A stretch of DNA of 32,664 nt, taken from Defluviitaleaceae bacterium. Lineage in GTDB: Bacteria; Bacillota; Clostridia; Lachnospirales; UBA5962. The notes beneath the pieces were generated by a model that saw only the letters and a program-made list of their open reading frames with translations, had not been told where the DNA came from and did no database searches. Shown here piece after piece: positions 22,879 through 31,591 of this stretch. How positions within the stretch are numbered: position 1 is the stretch's first letter; every line of letters starts with the position of its first letter. Location: contig WRKF01000175.1 of assembly GCA_009778165.1 (NCBI GenBank), positions 1-32,664 on the forward strand, read 5' to 3'. The translations under genes and the position numbers were made by a program.

Positions 22879-23871
22879 TTATCTGCCTGTTGTTGCGATT
22901 AGCACGGCTTTTATTGTATGCATACGGTTTTCTGCCTCGTCAAACACTACGCTGTGCTTACTGCGGAAAACCTCGTCTGTTACTTCACGAATGTCGTAGC
23001 CCAAATCTTTTTGGCTTTTTGCCATTTTCGTTTCAAAATCGTGAAAAGCGGGTAGGCAATGAAGGAAAAGAACGTCGGGGTTTCCTGTTTTGTCTAACAT
23101 TTCCATCGTTACTCTGTATGGGGTGAGCAGTTTAACCCTCTCCGGTATCTGATCCTCTTCTCCCATAGATGCCCAAACGTCTGTATATATCGCATCTGCA
23201 CCTTTCAGACAACTCTCGTTGTCGGATACTTCTATTGTGGCTCCGGTCTCCTTTGCTATTGCTTGCACTTTTGCTAAAACTTGCTCATCTACCTTTAGCG
23301 AGCTTGGCCCATATGCTACAAAGTGCATACCCATCTTCGCACAACCGTACATCCACGCATAGGACATGTTGTTTCGTATATCTCCACAAAAAATAACTTT
23401 TACTTTATTTAAAGGCTTGGAGCAGTGTTCTTCTATCGTCATAAGATCAGCCAAAATTTGGGTAGGGTGATCAACATCTGTGAGCCCATTGTATACCGGA
23501 ACACCGGAATATTTCGCTAAATCTTCTACTACTTTTTGGTCAAAACCGCGGTATTCTATGCCGTCATAATAGCGACCCAATACCTTCGCTGTATCTTCCA
23601 GAGATTCTTTTTTGCCCATCTGAGAGCTACCCGAATCCAAGAAAGTAATATGTCCCCCTTCATCATACGTTGCTACTTCAAAAGCACAGCGGGTGCGAGT
23701 AGATGCTTTTTCAAACAAAAGCACGATATTTTTGCCTTGTAGTTGTTTACCTATTATGCCACTGCGTTTTTTAGATTTTAGATCGTGAGATAAGTCAAGT
23801 AAATATCTTATCTCCGCCGGGGTGAAGTCTGTTAATGTCAAAAAACTTTTGCCTTTTAGATTTACTGCCAT
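22879..23871 (-). CDS. argF: Ornithine carbamoyltransferase (catabolic context)
   Basis: A 330-residue transferase that here probably runs from citrulline and phosphate to ornithine and carbamoyl phosphate. Seen: carbamoyl phosphate motif STRTR (57-61), HPTQ (135-138), DVWASMGEE (231-239) and HCLP (271-274, active-site C272). Anabolic ArgF and catabolic ArcB cannot be told apart by motifs; proximity to arcC and to ornithine breakdown favours ArcB. It has AAAGGAG before the start, is the first gene of the arginine/ornithine set, and is preceded by a hairpin leader and a candidate promoter. Confidence 0.96.
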   Translation of the reverse strand: MAVNLKGKSFLTLTDFTPAEIRYLLDLSHDLKSKKRSGIIGKQLQGKNIVLLFEKASTRTRCAFEVATYDEGGHITFLDSGSSQMGKKESLEDTAKVLGRYYDGIEYRGFDQKVVEDLAKYSGVPVYNGLTDVDHPTQILADLMTIEEHCSKPLNKVKVIFCGDIRNNMSYAWMYGCAKMGMHFVAYGPSSLKVDEQVLAKVQAIAKETGATIEVSDNESCLKGADAIYTDVWASMGEEDQIPERVKLLTPYRVTMEMLDKTGNPDVLFLHCLPAFHDFETKMAKSQKDLGYDIREVTDEVFRSKHSVVFDEAENRMHTIKAVLIATTGR

Positions 23872-23965
23872 GATTTAAATCTCCTTTTCTATTCCGAAAA
23901 ATTTTAATGCTTAAACGAAAATTAATTTATTGCTAATTTATTGCTATCTGAAACAAATTACCGAA

Positions 23966-24009
23966 AGTTGTCTAGCTTTAAAGAAAACCATTTTTAAAGC
24001 TAAACAACT
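23966..24009 (-). promoter_or_regulatory. 17-bp hairpin at the start of the argF leader
   Basis: AGTTGTCTAGCTTTAAA (23966-23982) matches the complement of 23993-24009 at 16 of 17 positions, with a 10-nt loop. It lies directly downstream of the candidate -10 of argF, near the expected transcription start. Possible roles are mRNA 5'-end protection or attenuation. It could also end htpG transcription, but no T-run follows. Confidence 0.55.
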
Positions 24010-24012
24010 ATA

Positions 24013-24042
24013 ACTTTACTATAAATGCTGTTAAGTTGTCAA
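24013..24042 (-). promoter_or_regulatory. Candidate SigA promoter of the arginine/ornithine operon
   Basis: Minus strand TTGACA (24042-24037) and TAAAGT (24018-24013) with an 18-nt spacer. The -35 is one arm of the short palindrome TGTCAAGAGGTTGACA (24037-24052 on the plus strand), a possible operator. It sits 142 nt upstream of argF and just downstream of htpG. Confidence 0.5.
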
Positions 24043-24084
24043 GAGGTTGACATTTTTTGGGGTGATGACGATGGTAATATTTTT

Positions 24085-25974
24085 CTATTTTTCCTCAAGA
24101 ACCATTTCCAACAACTTGTTACTACGTTCAACAAAACGGCTCATTTGCTGGCTGCTAAGTTGTTTGTGGCTCATATTTGCCAAATCGTATATATGATTCG
24201 TTATTAGCTCTACCTCTTCTTTTTTGTCTTTTTTTGTAAGCAATTGTTGAACCAGTGGGTTATTGGCATTCAAAACAAGTTCCTCATCTATCTGGAAACC
24301 CATATCCATACCCCCAAACATTTTGCTCATTTCGCCCATGCGACGGGACTGCTCGCTAAGTAAAATTACCGCAGGCACATTTTTGCTTTTCAAATACTCT
24401 ACCTTTATCTTAACTTTTTCCCCCAGGCTTTGTTTGAAAATTTCAGATATTTCCTCGTTTTTTTCTTTATCTGCCTCTTGGCTCTCCCCTTTAAGGTCCG
24501 CTATGTCAGAATCTATCCGTTTGAAACGCACGTCGTTTTTGTAGCTTTCCAAATAAGAGATAAAGGGGTTGTCCACATTTTTTTCTAAAATAACTGCTTC
24601 CATATCTTGCTCTTTAAACATGTTGACATATTGAGATTGCAGGTTTGGATCACTTACATAATATACTGTGTTTTCGTGCTTTTCTTTGTTGCGATCCAAA
24701 TAGTCCTGCAACGTTACATATTCCTCGTTGGTGGTAGATTTGTATATTATCGCAGGCTCCATTTTTTCGTAAAAACTTTTTTCTTTTATGCATCCATATT
24801 TTATGAAAGGGCTAATGTGGTCCCAATATTTTGTATAGTTTTCCTTATCTTTTTTGTAAATACTGTTTAACCGATCTGCCATTTTGCGGGCTACATAACC
24901 ACTCATTTTAGCCACATTTGCATCGTTTTGCAAAAAAGAACGGCTAACATTTAGCGGAATATCAGGGCAGTCTATAACACCCTTTAGCAACAACAAAAAT
25001 TCGGGTATAACTTCTTTTACATTATCCGCTACAAAAACCTGGTTACAAAACAGTTTCACCTGCCCCTCTGTTTGCTCAAACTCGTGGCGCAGCCGAGGAA
25101 AGTACAAAATCCCTTTTAATGTGAAAGGGTAGTCCATGTTAAGGTGTATCCAAAACAGAGGATCGTTAAAGTCGCTAAATATGTCTTTGTAAAAGGATTT
25201 ATAATCCTCATCGGTACATTCCGAGGGCTGTTTTATCCACAAAGGAGCTTTGTTTATTGGTGTTGGAGTTAATTCTTCAGCTCCTTCTATTCCCTCTATT
25301 TCTCCTGTTTCACCCGCTTCATCCGCCTTTTCTTCGGTCGTTTTTTCTTTTTTAACCGTTTCCACAAAAATATCTATCGGCATAAATGTACAGTATTTTC
25401 GCAAAATTTCCCGCACCTTGTATTCCATCAAAAAATCTTCGCTCTCTTCATCTATAAATAGCGTTATTTCTGTGCCGCGGGTAGTTTTTGAGCTTTCGCT
25501 GATGGTGTACTCTGTTGCACCGTCGCTAACCCATGTGGTAGCAGTGCCGCCGGTATAGGAAAGGGAGTCTATGTGTACTTTGTGTGAAACCATAAAAGCG
25601 GAGTAAAAACCTAAGCCAAAATGACCAATTATTTCATTTCCGCTCAAGCTGTCTTTGTATTTTTCTACAAAATCGTTGGCGCCGGAAAACGCGATTTGGT
25701 TAATATAACGCTTTATTTCCTCGGCAGTCATACCTATTCCGTTGTCGATTATTTTTATCGTTTTTTCTTCTTTGTTTATTTCTACAACCACAGCAAATTC
25801 TTGCCCTTCGGGCAACGTGGCATCGCCCATATCGGCTAGCTTTTTTAGCTTGCTAATAGCGTCACAGCCGTTGCTCACAAGCTCACGCAAAAATATGTCT
25901 GTGTCAGAATATAGCCATTTTTTAATAATTGGCATAATATTTTCGGAATTAATTGATAAATTGCCTTTTTCCAT
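24085..25974 (-). CDS. htpG: HtpG, Hsp90-family chaperone
   Basis: A 629-residue cytosolic ATPase chaperone. The N-terminal GHKL domain has LRELVSNGCDAISKLKKL (24-41), DNGIGM (76-81), GHFGLGFYSAFMV (116-128) and a late GTEITLF; the middle and C-terminal domains run to the end. An acidic, Glu-rich insertion (about residues 208-232) separates the N and middle domains, resembling the charged linker usually absent from bacterial HtpG. The C-terminus lacks a MEEVD tail. AGGAGG precedes ATG 25974. It is a monocistronic gene divergent from miaB with a strong-looking promoter. Two Hsp70 genes on the left of the window could cooperate with it, but they are 16 kb away. Confidence 0.97.
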   Translation of the reverse strand: MEKGNLSINSENIMPIIKKWLYSDTDIFLRELVSNGCDAISKLKKLADMGDATLPEGQEFAVVVEINKEEKTIKIIDNGIGMTAEEIKRYINQIAFSGANDFVEKYKDSLSGNEIIGHFGLGFYSAFMVSHKVHIDSLSYTGGTATTWVSDGATEYTISESSKTTRGTEITLFIDEESEDFLMEYKVREILRKYCTFMPIDIFVETVKKEKTTEEKADEAGETGEIEGIEGAEELTPTPINKAPLWIKQPSECTDEDYKSFYKDIFSDFNDPLFWIHLNMDYPFTLKGILYFPRLRHEFEQTEGQVKLFCNQVFVADNVKEVIPEFLLLLKGVIDCPDIPLNVSRSFLQNDANVAKMSGYVARKMADRLNSIYKKDKENYTKYWDHISPFIKYGCIKEKSFYEKMEPAIIYKSTTNEEYVTLQDYLDRNKEKHENTVYYVSDPNLQSQYVNMFKEQDMEAVILEKNVDNPFISYLESYKNDVRFKRIDSDIADLKGESQEADKEKNEEISEIFKQSLGEKVKIKVEYLKSKNVPAVILLSEQSRRMGEMSKMFGGMDMGFQIDEELVLNANNPLVQQLLTKKDKKEEVELITNHIYDLANMSHKQLSSQQMSRFVERSNKLLEMVLEEK

Positions 25975-26016
25975 TTCTATTCTTACCTCCTTGAAAATGT
26001 ACTAATTTACAGTAAT

Positions 26017-26045
26017 ATGATATACTAATTAAAAGAAAATTTCAA
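26017..26045 (-). promoter_or_regulatory. SigA promoter of htpG
   Basis: On the minus strand TTGAAA (26045-26040) and TATCAT (26022-26017) have a 17-nt spacer. This is a good housekeeping match, 43 nt upstream of the htpG start. No CIRCE element is present. Confidence 0.65.
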
Positions 26046-26101
26046 GACTTATCGGATGCGTTTTGCAAAATGGAAACGCACCCTGTGGCAATTCCGCTTA
26101 A

Positions 26102-26132
26102 TTTGCTATAGCAAACGCCGATAAAGTATAAT
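26102..26132 (+). promoter_or_regulatory. miaB promoter overlapping a perfect palindrome
   Basis: TATAAT (26127-26132) with TTGCTA (26103-26108) and an 18-nt spacer. The -35 lies inside the perfect 14-bp palindrome TTTGCTATAGCAAA (26102-26115), which could be a repressor site. TTATCGG (26049-26055) and CCGATAA (26118-26124) form a wider inverted repeat around it. Confidence 0.55.
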
Positions 26133-26160
26133 GTAAACATAGAAACGCAGGTGAATTATT

Positions 26161-27570
26161 ATGATAAGAGAACAAACAAAAACAACCGCTACCCACCAGG
26201 AGCTTAATATACAAAAACAATTTATGGAAAAAATACGGAAAACCAACCCTAACCTACAATACAACCTCACTACTTTTGGTTGCCAAATGAATGACAGGGA
26301 TTCCGAAAAAATAGCAGGTATGCTACAAGAAATGGGCTACACCGAAACTGCCGACCAAAAAAAGGCGGATATAATTATATTTAACACATGCTGTGTAAGA
26401 GAAAATGCCGAAAACCGCTTGTACGGAAATTTAGGCAAAGCGAAGGTTTTGAAGCAACAAAACAAAAATTTGAAAATAATATTGTGTGGTTGTATGATGC
26501 AACAAGATATTGTAATAGAAAAAATTAAACAAAGTTACAATTTTGTAGACATTATTTTTGGTACATTTAACTTTTACAGACTACCCCAGCTAATACATGA
26601 TAGCTATGAAACCAGCGAGCAAATTATAGACATATGGAAAGAACACAAAGAAATTATTGAAGACCTTCCCAGTCAGCGCATTTTTCCTTTTAAAGCAGGG
26701 GTAAATATTATGTATGGTTGCAACAACCATTGTAGCTTTTGCATAGTGCCATATGTTAGGGGAAGGGAGCGCAGTCGGCTTTTTCATGATATAATACAGG
26801 AAATAGAAAACTTGGTTGCAGATGGGGTAAAGGAGATTATGCTCCTTGGCCAAAATGTAAACTCCTACGGAAAAACATTGGAGGCAAAAATAACATTCGC
26901 TCAACTCCTACGAAAAGTCAACGAGATAGAGGGGTTGGAACGTATTCGCTTTATGACAAGCCACCCAAAAGATCTTTCGGTAGATCTGATAGAGGCTATA
27001 GCGGAATGTGAAAAAGTGTGCAAACAGCTACACCTGCCTGTACAAAGTGGCTCCAATGACCTGCTCACAAAAATGCGCAGAGGTTATACCAGAGAAAAAT
27101 ATTTGGAGCTAGTTCACAAGATAAAAGCCCTTGTACCCGGCATTGTGCTAACAACAGATATACTAGTAGGCTTTCCGACAGAAACAGAAGATGACAACAA
27201 TGCTACAATTGATCTAATAAAGGAGGTGGAGTTTTTTAGTGCCTATACTTTTATATACAGCAAGCGGGAAGGTACAACCGCGGCAACGATGACAGAGCAA
27301 ATCCCGGAAGCCGTGGCAAAGGAACGCTTTAACAAAGTATTGGATGTTCTGAAACCGATAGCCCTAAAAATAAACCGTAGCCAAATTGGTACACGCCAAA
27401 AAGTGTTAGCAGAAAGCCTTAGCAAAAACCACGACCAGCTTCTAACAGGCAGGCTAAACAATGGGTTGCTTGTGCATTTTCCCGGAACATCGGAACAAAT
27501 AGGGCAAATGGTAGATGTGGACATAACAGATGGCAAAACATTTTATTTGATAGGAAAGCAAGGGGGGTGA
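26161..27570 (+). CDS. miaB: tRNA-2-methylthio-N6-dimethylallyladenosine synthase
   Basis: A 469-residue radical-SAM methylthiotransferase that adds a methylthio group to i6A37 of tRNAs reading U-starting codons. The N-terminal cluster uses C41 (FGCQMND), C77 (NTCCVREN) and C111 (CGCMMQ). The radical-SAM cluster is C187-xxx-C191-xx-C194 in CNNHCSFC. VRGRERSR and the C-terminal TRAM domain (GRLNNGLLVHFPG) fit MiaB rather than MtaB. AGGTGA lies before the ATG. It runs into the YlbF-family gene 9 nt later and probably mutS, as in many Clostridia. Confidence 0.96.
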   Translation: MIREQTKTTATHQELNIQKQFMEKIRKTNPNLQYNLTTFGCQMNDRDSEKIAGMLQEMGYTETADQKKADIIIFNTCCVRENAENRLYGNLGKAKVLKQQNKNLKIILCGCMMQQDIVIEKIKQSYNFVDIIFGTFNFYRLPQLIHDSYETSEQIIDIWKEHKEIIEDLPSQRIFPFKAGVNIMYGCNNHCSFCIVPYVRGRERSRLFHDIIQEIENLVADGVKEIMLLGQNVNSYGKTLEAKITFAQLLRKVNEIEGLERIRFMTSHPKDLSVDLIEAIAECEKVCKQLHLPVQSGSNDLLTKMRRGYTREKYLELVHKIKALVPGIVLTTDILVGFPTETEDDNNATIDLIKEVEFFSAYTFIYSKREGTTAATMTEQIPEAVAKERFNKVLDVLKPIALKINRSQIGTRQKVLAESLSKNHDQLLTGRLNNGLLVHFPGTSEQIGQMVDVDITDGKTFYLIGKQGG

Positions 27571-27579
27571 GAGCCACTA

Positions 27580-27954
27580 ATGGTATACCAAAAAGCTAGA
27601 GAGCTAGGTAATCTTATAATGGAAAGCGATTATGCAAAAGTTTTACAAGATGCCATGTTAGCTTATGAGCAAAACACGGTGGCAAAACAGAAGTTTGAAC
27701 AATATGTTGCCTACAAAGCTCTGTATCAGCAAAATTTGCGCCAAAGACTGTACAGCCCTCAAGACATAGCGGCTGAACAGAAAAAAATAAAAGATATGTC
27801 ATTGGCACTGGAAGGAGAGGAGGATATTGTTTGTTTAATTAATGCCGAAGAGGAGTTTAACGACTACGTTAACAAAGTAATGGGTATCTTAAAATCTACA
27901 ATAAACATGGGCAAAAGTTGCGGTAACTTTTGCAACGGGGGCCATTGCCGCTAA
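27580..27954 (+). CDS. YlbF-family protein with C-terminal cysteine cluster
   Basis: A 124-residue helical protein of the YlbF/YmcA family. In Bacillus these act with YaaT in a complex that steers RNase Y and affects sporulation, competence and biofilm. Seen: ARELGNLIMESDYAKVLQDA near the N-terminus, a long helical coil and the terminal CGNFCNGGHCR with C114, C118 and C123, the likely Fe-S ligands. GGGGGGTGAG lies upstream, inside miaB's end. It sits between miaB and mutS, a familiar order. The last part of the frame includes a perfect inverted repeat, GCAAAAGTT at 27911-27919 with AACTTTTGC at 27925-27933. Confidence 0.85.
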   Translation: MVYQKARELGNLIMESDYAKVLQDAMLAYEQNTVAKQKFEQYVAYKALYQQNLRQRLYSPQDIAAEQKKIKDMSLALEGEEDIVCLINAEEEFNDYVNKVMGILKSTINMGKSCGNFCNGGHCR

Positions 27955-27956
27955 GT

Positions 27957-28016
27957 GATTATGTTGATTATCCAAAATCCGCTACAGCACTTTCCTTATA
28001 TATATTCAACATAATC
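27957..28016 (+). repeat. 11-bp inverted repeat between ylbF-like gene and mutS
   Basis: GATTATGTTGA (27957-27967) and TCAACATAATC (28006-28016) are exact complements, spanning 60 nt just before the mutS ribosome binding site (AACGAGGTAG). It could be a leader hairpin affecting mutS translation. Confidence 0.6.
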
Positions 28017-28033
28017 CTAACGAGGTAGATAAT

Positions 28034-30424
28034 ATGACACCAATGTTTAAACAATACTTGGAGATAAAAGAAAAATATTCAAAAGCGATTTTATTTTTTC
28101 GGCTTGGAGATTTTTATGAGATGTTTTTTGAAGATGCACAAATAGCATCTAAGGAACTGGGGCTTGTGTTAACCAGCCGAGATGCCGGCAAAAAGGATGG
28201 CAAAAAAGCACCGATGTGCGGTATTCCCTACCATTCAGCCGACAACTACATAGCCCGTCTTGTAAAAAAAGGCTATCACGTTGCCATTTGTGAGCAAATA
28301 ACAGAAGCAGCCACCCAAAACAAGCTAGTGAAGAGAGAGGTGGTGCGGGTTATAACACCCGGAACGGTTACAGAAGAGAATTTGTTGGACAGCACAAAAA
28401 ACAATTATATTTTGGCTGTAAGCAGTAGTAAAACCGGTTTTGGCGTGGCTGTTGCAGATATTACAACAGGAGAGTTTCAGGCAACTTCTTATCCGTTAGA
28501 AGAAGATCGCAAAGTTATAGATGAAATAGCGAAGCACAACCCAGCAGAAATTGTGGTCAGGGAAAATTTAGCTATAAAACCTACAATAGAAAGCATTTTT
28601 GGTATAAAGCCCACAATATTTTTGCCTTGGGCATTTGAACACGGCAATGCTTACAAAGCACTATGCGACCATTTTTCTGTAAAAAACCTGCAAGGATTCG
28701 GTTTGGAAGATAATGAAAATGCGGTGCAAGCCGCAGGGGCATTGCTGGAGTACCTGAACCAAACACAAATGAGGAATTTAGGGCAAATTGGTTCAATCAA
28801 AAAACAAGTAACGGATGAGTTTATGTTTTTGGATATAAGCTCCAGAAACAATTTGGAACTGGTAAAAACCCAACGCACAAACGAAAAAAGAGGTTCTCTG
28901 TTGTGGGTACTGGACAAAACAGTAAACCCCATGGGAGCTCGCCTTATCCGAAAATGGATAGAAGAACCCCTTTTGAACACGGCAAAAATAAATGCACGGC
29001 TAGATGCCATAGAGGAGCTTTTCGGTCAGCCTGTTGTGAGGGCAGAGCTAAGAGAATTTTTAGGTGACATAAAAGACATAGAGCGGCTCGTTTCCAAAAT
29101 CGTTATTGGCAGTGCCACACCTCATCATTTGTTAGCCCTTAAATCTTCCCTCAAAAGCCTGCCTGCAATAAAGCAAAACATGACAGCACTGCAAGCACCA
29201 ATGATTGTGGACATATGCCACAATATGGATACACTACCTGCAATTTTCACGTTGATAGATAATCATATATCAGAAGAAGGGGAGGGAATTATAAAGCCAG
29301 GGGTCAGTGATGAACTTGATAGCTACAGGCAAGCAAAAACAAAAGGTGTGGACTGGCTAATGGAAATAGAAGAAGAGGAAAGGCAAATAACCGGAATAAA
29401 GGGGTTAAAGGTGAAATTTTCCCGTGTTTTTGGTTACTGTATAGAGGTAACAAATTCATATAAGGATTTGGTGCCGGACTACTATATTCGCCGCCAAACT
29501 TTAGCGGCTGCCGAACGTTACATAACTCCCAAACTGAAAGAGGTGGAAGAGAAAATTTTGGGGGCAGAAGAAAACATAAATTCTTTGGAGCAAGAAATTT
29601 TTAAAGATTTGTTGCAAACCATCGCGGCTCAAGCCCAACAGCTTGCAGATACCGCCGCCAAAATAGCAACAATAGATGTTTTAGCAACTCTTGCAGAGAT
29701 TGCAACAAAAAACAATTATATCCGCCCAACCGTTAACACCGACGGAGCAATAGAAATATCCCAAGGTCGCCATCCGGTGGTGGAGCAGCTTTTAGACCAC
29801 GCCTTTGTGCCAAACGATACCACAATAAATATGGATGATCGGATATGTGTAATAACGGGGCCAAACATGGCAGGTAAGTCTACATACATGCGTGGTGTGG
29901 CACTAATCACCCTAATGGCTCAGATGGGGTCTTTTGTGCCGGCAAAAAGTGCCACGATAAGTGTGGTAGACCGTATATTTACCCGTGTGGGGGCATCTGA
30001 TGATTTAGCCACGGGGCAGTCTACATTCATGGTGGAAATGAACGAGGTGGCAAATATATTAAACAATGCTACTCGCAACAGCCTTTTAATATTAGACGAG
30101 ATAGGGCGGGGAACAAGCACATATGATGGGCTGTGCATAGCCTGGGCAGTGCTGGAACATATTGCGAATGTAGAGGAGATTGGTGCAAAGACCCTTTTCG
30201 CTACTCACTATCACGAGCTAACCCAAATAGAGGGGCAAATAGATGGAATCAAAAACTATTGTGTGCCGGTAAAGGAGGTAATGGGAGAGCTAGTGTTTTT
30301 GCGTAAGGTAGTACCCGGAAGCGTAGACAAAAGCTACGGCATACAAGTAGCCAGACTCTCGGGCATACCAAAAACAGTAATTGACCGTGCCAACGAGATA
30401 ATGGGGAAATTGATGCAAGCGTAA
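28034..30424 (+). CDS. mutS: DNA mismatch repair protein MutS, short C-terminus
   Basis: A 796-residue ATPase that recognises mismatches. The mismatch-binding motif GDFYEMF (25-31, F27 and E29) and APMCGIPYH lie in domain I. The Walker A GPNMAGKST starts at about residue 608, followed by ARVGASDDLATGQSTFMVEM-type and DEIGRGTSTYDG motifs. The protein ends soon after the helix-turn-helix (RANEIMGKLMQA). Most MutS are 850-900 residues and carry a C-terminal tetramer/clamp-binding part, which is missing here. No frameshift continuation is seen downstream in any frame. MutL does not follow, unlike in many Firmicutes. Confidence 0.96.
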   Translation: MTPMFKQYLEIKEKYSKAILFFRLGDFYEMFFEDAQIASKELGLVLTSRDAGKKDGKKAPMCGIPYHSADNYIARLVKKGYHVAICEQITEAATQNKLVKREVVRVITPGTVTEENLLDSTKNNYILAVSSSKTGFGVAVADITTGEFQATSYPLEEDRKVIDEIAKHNPAEIVVRENLAIKPTIESIFGIKPTIFLPWAFEHGNAYKALCDHFSVKNLQGFGLEDNENAVQAAGALLEYLNQTQMRNLGQIGSIKKQVTDEFMFLDISSRNNLELVKTQRTNEKRGSLLWVLDKTVNPMGARLIRKWIEEPLLNTAKINARLDAIEELFGQPVVRAELREFLGDIKDIERLVSKIVIGSATPHHLLALKSSLKSLPAIKQNMTALQAPMIVDICHNMDTLPAIFTLIDNHISEEGEGIIKPGVSDELDSYRQAKTKGVDWLMEIEEEERQITGIKGLKVKFSRVFGYCIEVTNSYKDLVPDYYIRRQTLAAAERYITPKLKEVEEKILGAEENINSLEQEIFKDLLQTIAAQAQQLADTAAKIATIDVLATLAEIATKNNYIRPTVNTDGAIEISQGRHPVVEQLLDHAFVPNDTTINMDDRICVITGPNMAGKSTYMRGVALITLMAQMGSFVPAKSATISVVDRIFTRVGASDDLATGQSTFMVEMNEVANILNNATRNSLLILDEIGRGTSTYDGLCIAWAVLEHIANVEEIGAKTLFATHYHELTQIEGQIDGIKNYCVPVKEVMGELVFLRKVVPGSVDKSYGIQVARLSGIPKTVIDRANEIMGKLMQA

Positions 30425-30437
30425 CAAGCAAGCGCAA

Positions 30438-30496
30438 CAACTTAACTTTCTCTTGTTTTTTGAATGTGATTTTTTAAATCAAAAAAGTTTAAGTTG
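30438..30496 (+). terminator. Inverted repeat after mutS
   Basis: CAACTTAACTTT (30438-30449) pairs with AAAGTTTAAGTTG (30484-30496) with one bulge, enclosing a T-rich interior. It may end the miaB-ylbF-mutS transcript. It partly overlaps the -35 of the next promoter. Confidence 0.4.
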
Positions 30497-30516
30497 CTTC
30501 CTCAATCAGTCGATAT
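30490..30516 (+). promoter_or_regulatory. Candidate SigD (sigma-28) promoter
   Basis: TAAG (30490-30493), a 15-nt spacer and GTCGATAT (30509-30516) match the Bacillus SigD consensus TAAA-N15-GCCGATAT at 10 of 12 bases. The start codon is 65 nt downstream. If real, this puts the next gene in the motility regulon. Confidence 0.5.
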
Positions 30517-30580
30517 ACTAATGTGAAAGCATAAACGGAATAGTAAATTAGTAAATGTAGTGATAGAAGGAGATAGATAC

Positions 30581-31468
30581 ATGAGTACAATAGCAAATTT
30601 AGCGAATTCATACGCTACACCCGGCTTAGTAGGGGATGTTACCCCGTATACTCCAACTTTTCAAGTAACAGACACGCAAAATTTTGGACAGATATTTGCT
30701 ACAGAGCTTAGCAACATGCAAGCTCATACAGGACAACCCGTTACTGTAGACAGCATAATTTCGGAGTTGGAGAGCTTGGGTGCTAGTATAACCGTAAGAG
30801 CGGTACCGAATAATAGTGAAGCGGCGATTAGTAATGCAGAGATTGTTGCAGGTCATGGAAGTTGGGACAGTGTTACCATAGCACCAAATATACTGGAGCA
30901 AATGGCAAATGATGCGGATGCTCGTCAAAAATATACTGATAAAGTTCGATGGTTTTTAGAGTATAAAGTACCTGCTACTCTCGCTCATCGCCCCCTTAGT
31001 GGTGGTCGTCTTACAGGCATATCCATGACAATCCACGAAGATGGGACGGTAACGTATGTCGTTTTTGGAAAAGCACCACATGAGATAGATGGTTATGATG
31101 GTGAAGAAAGATATTTTGAACCCCCCAATAGTGCGTACGTTTCACAGCGAGAAAGGACAACCGACAACTATACGCAAATATCTGCAAATTTGGATAACCA
31201 AAATCATTTTGCAGCTTCCCACGTTGCAGGGCTTGCGATGCAATTAGAGATAGCAAAGTTAAGTAGGTATCACACACTTCCTTTAAGCACAAAAACAATG
31301 CCGGAGGATGTTGTTCTTGAAAATAGCCCTATAACAGCAGATATTCCCGTAATGGCAGATACTCCCGTTCAGTTAAGTTATGAAAGCCATAAACTACCTC
31401 ATAACAAAATTGCCAACGCAATGCTGTCTGATACGGTAGCACGTATGTACCAACGCTCTATCAAATAA
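30581..31468 (+). CDS. Uncharacterised protein, DUF6033-like, possible motility-regulon member
   Basis: A 295-residue protein without recognised enzyme motifs. The middle part, GSWDSVTIAPNILEQMAND and the later MTIHEDGTVTYVVFG, resembles proteins annotated DUF6033 in Clostridia; this is from memory of the pattern, not a search. The N-terminus is Ser/Thr/Asn-rich with no signal peptide, like flagellar-associated or exported proteins that lack a Sec signal. I chose ATG 30581, with AAGGAG 8 nt upstream, over an in-frame ATG at 30560 that has none. A candidate SigD promoter lies upstream and a strong terminator follows. Function is unknown. Confidence 0.7.
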   Translation: MSTIANLANSYATPGLVGDVTPYTPTFQVTDTQNFGQIFATELSNMQAHTGQPVTVDSIISELESLGASITVRAVPNNSEAAISNAEIVAGHGSWDSVTIAPNILEQMANDADARQKYTDKVRWFLEYKVPATLAHRPLSGGRLTGISMTIHEDGTVTYVVFGKAPHEIDGYDGEERYFEPPNSAYVSQRERTTDNYTQISANLDNQNHFAASHVAGLAMQLEIAKLSRYHTLPLSTKTMPEDVVLENSPITADIPVMADTPVQLSYESHKLPHNKIANAMLSDTVARMYQRSIK

Positions 31469-31527
31469 AAATAAATACCTTGATGAAATACAGAACTGCT
31501 AAAAACCGTTCTATTTTCAAACAACAA

Positions 31528-31575
31528 AGGGGCATCCTCTCAAGCTCAAGCGAGTTTAACTTTGAGGATGCCCCT
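31528..31575. terminator. Bidirectional terminator hairpin
   Basis: AGGGGCATCCTC (31528-31539) pairs perfectly with GAGGATGCCCCT (31564-31575). It lies between two converging genes. On the minus strand the stem is followed by TTTGTTGTTT; the plus-strand side is less T-rich. This is the clearest intrinsic terminator in the window. Confidence 0.8.
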
Positions 31576-31591
31576 ATAGTTATTCAGTTAT

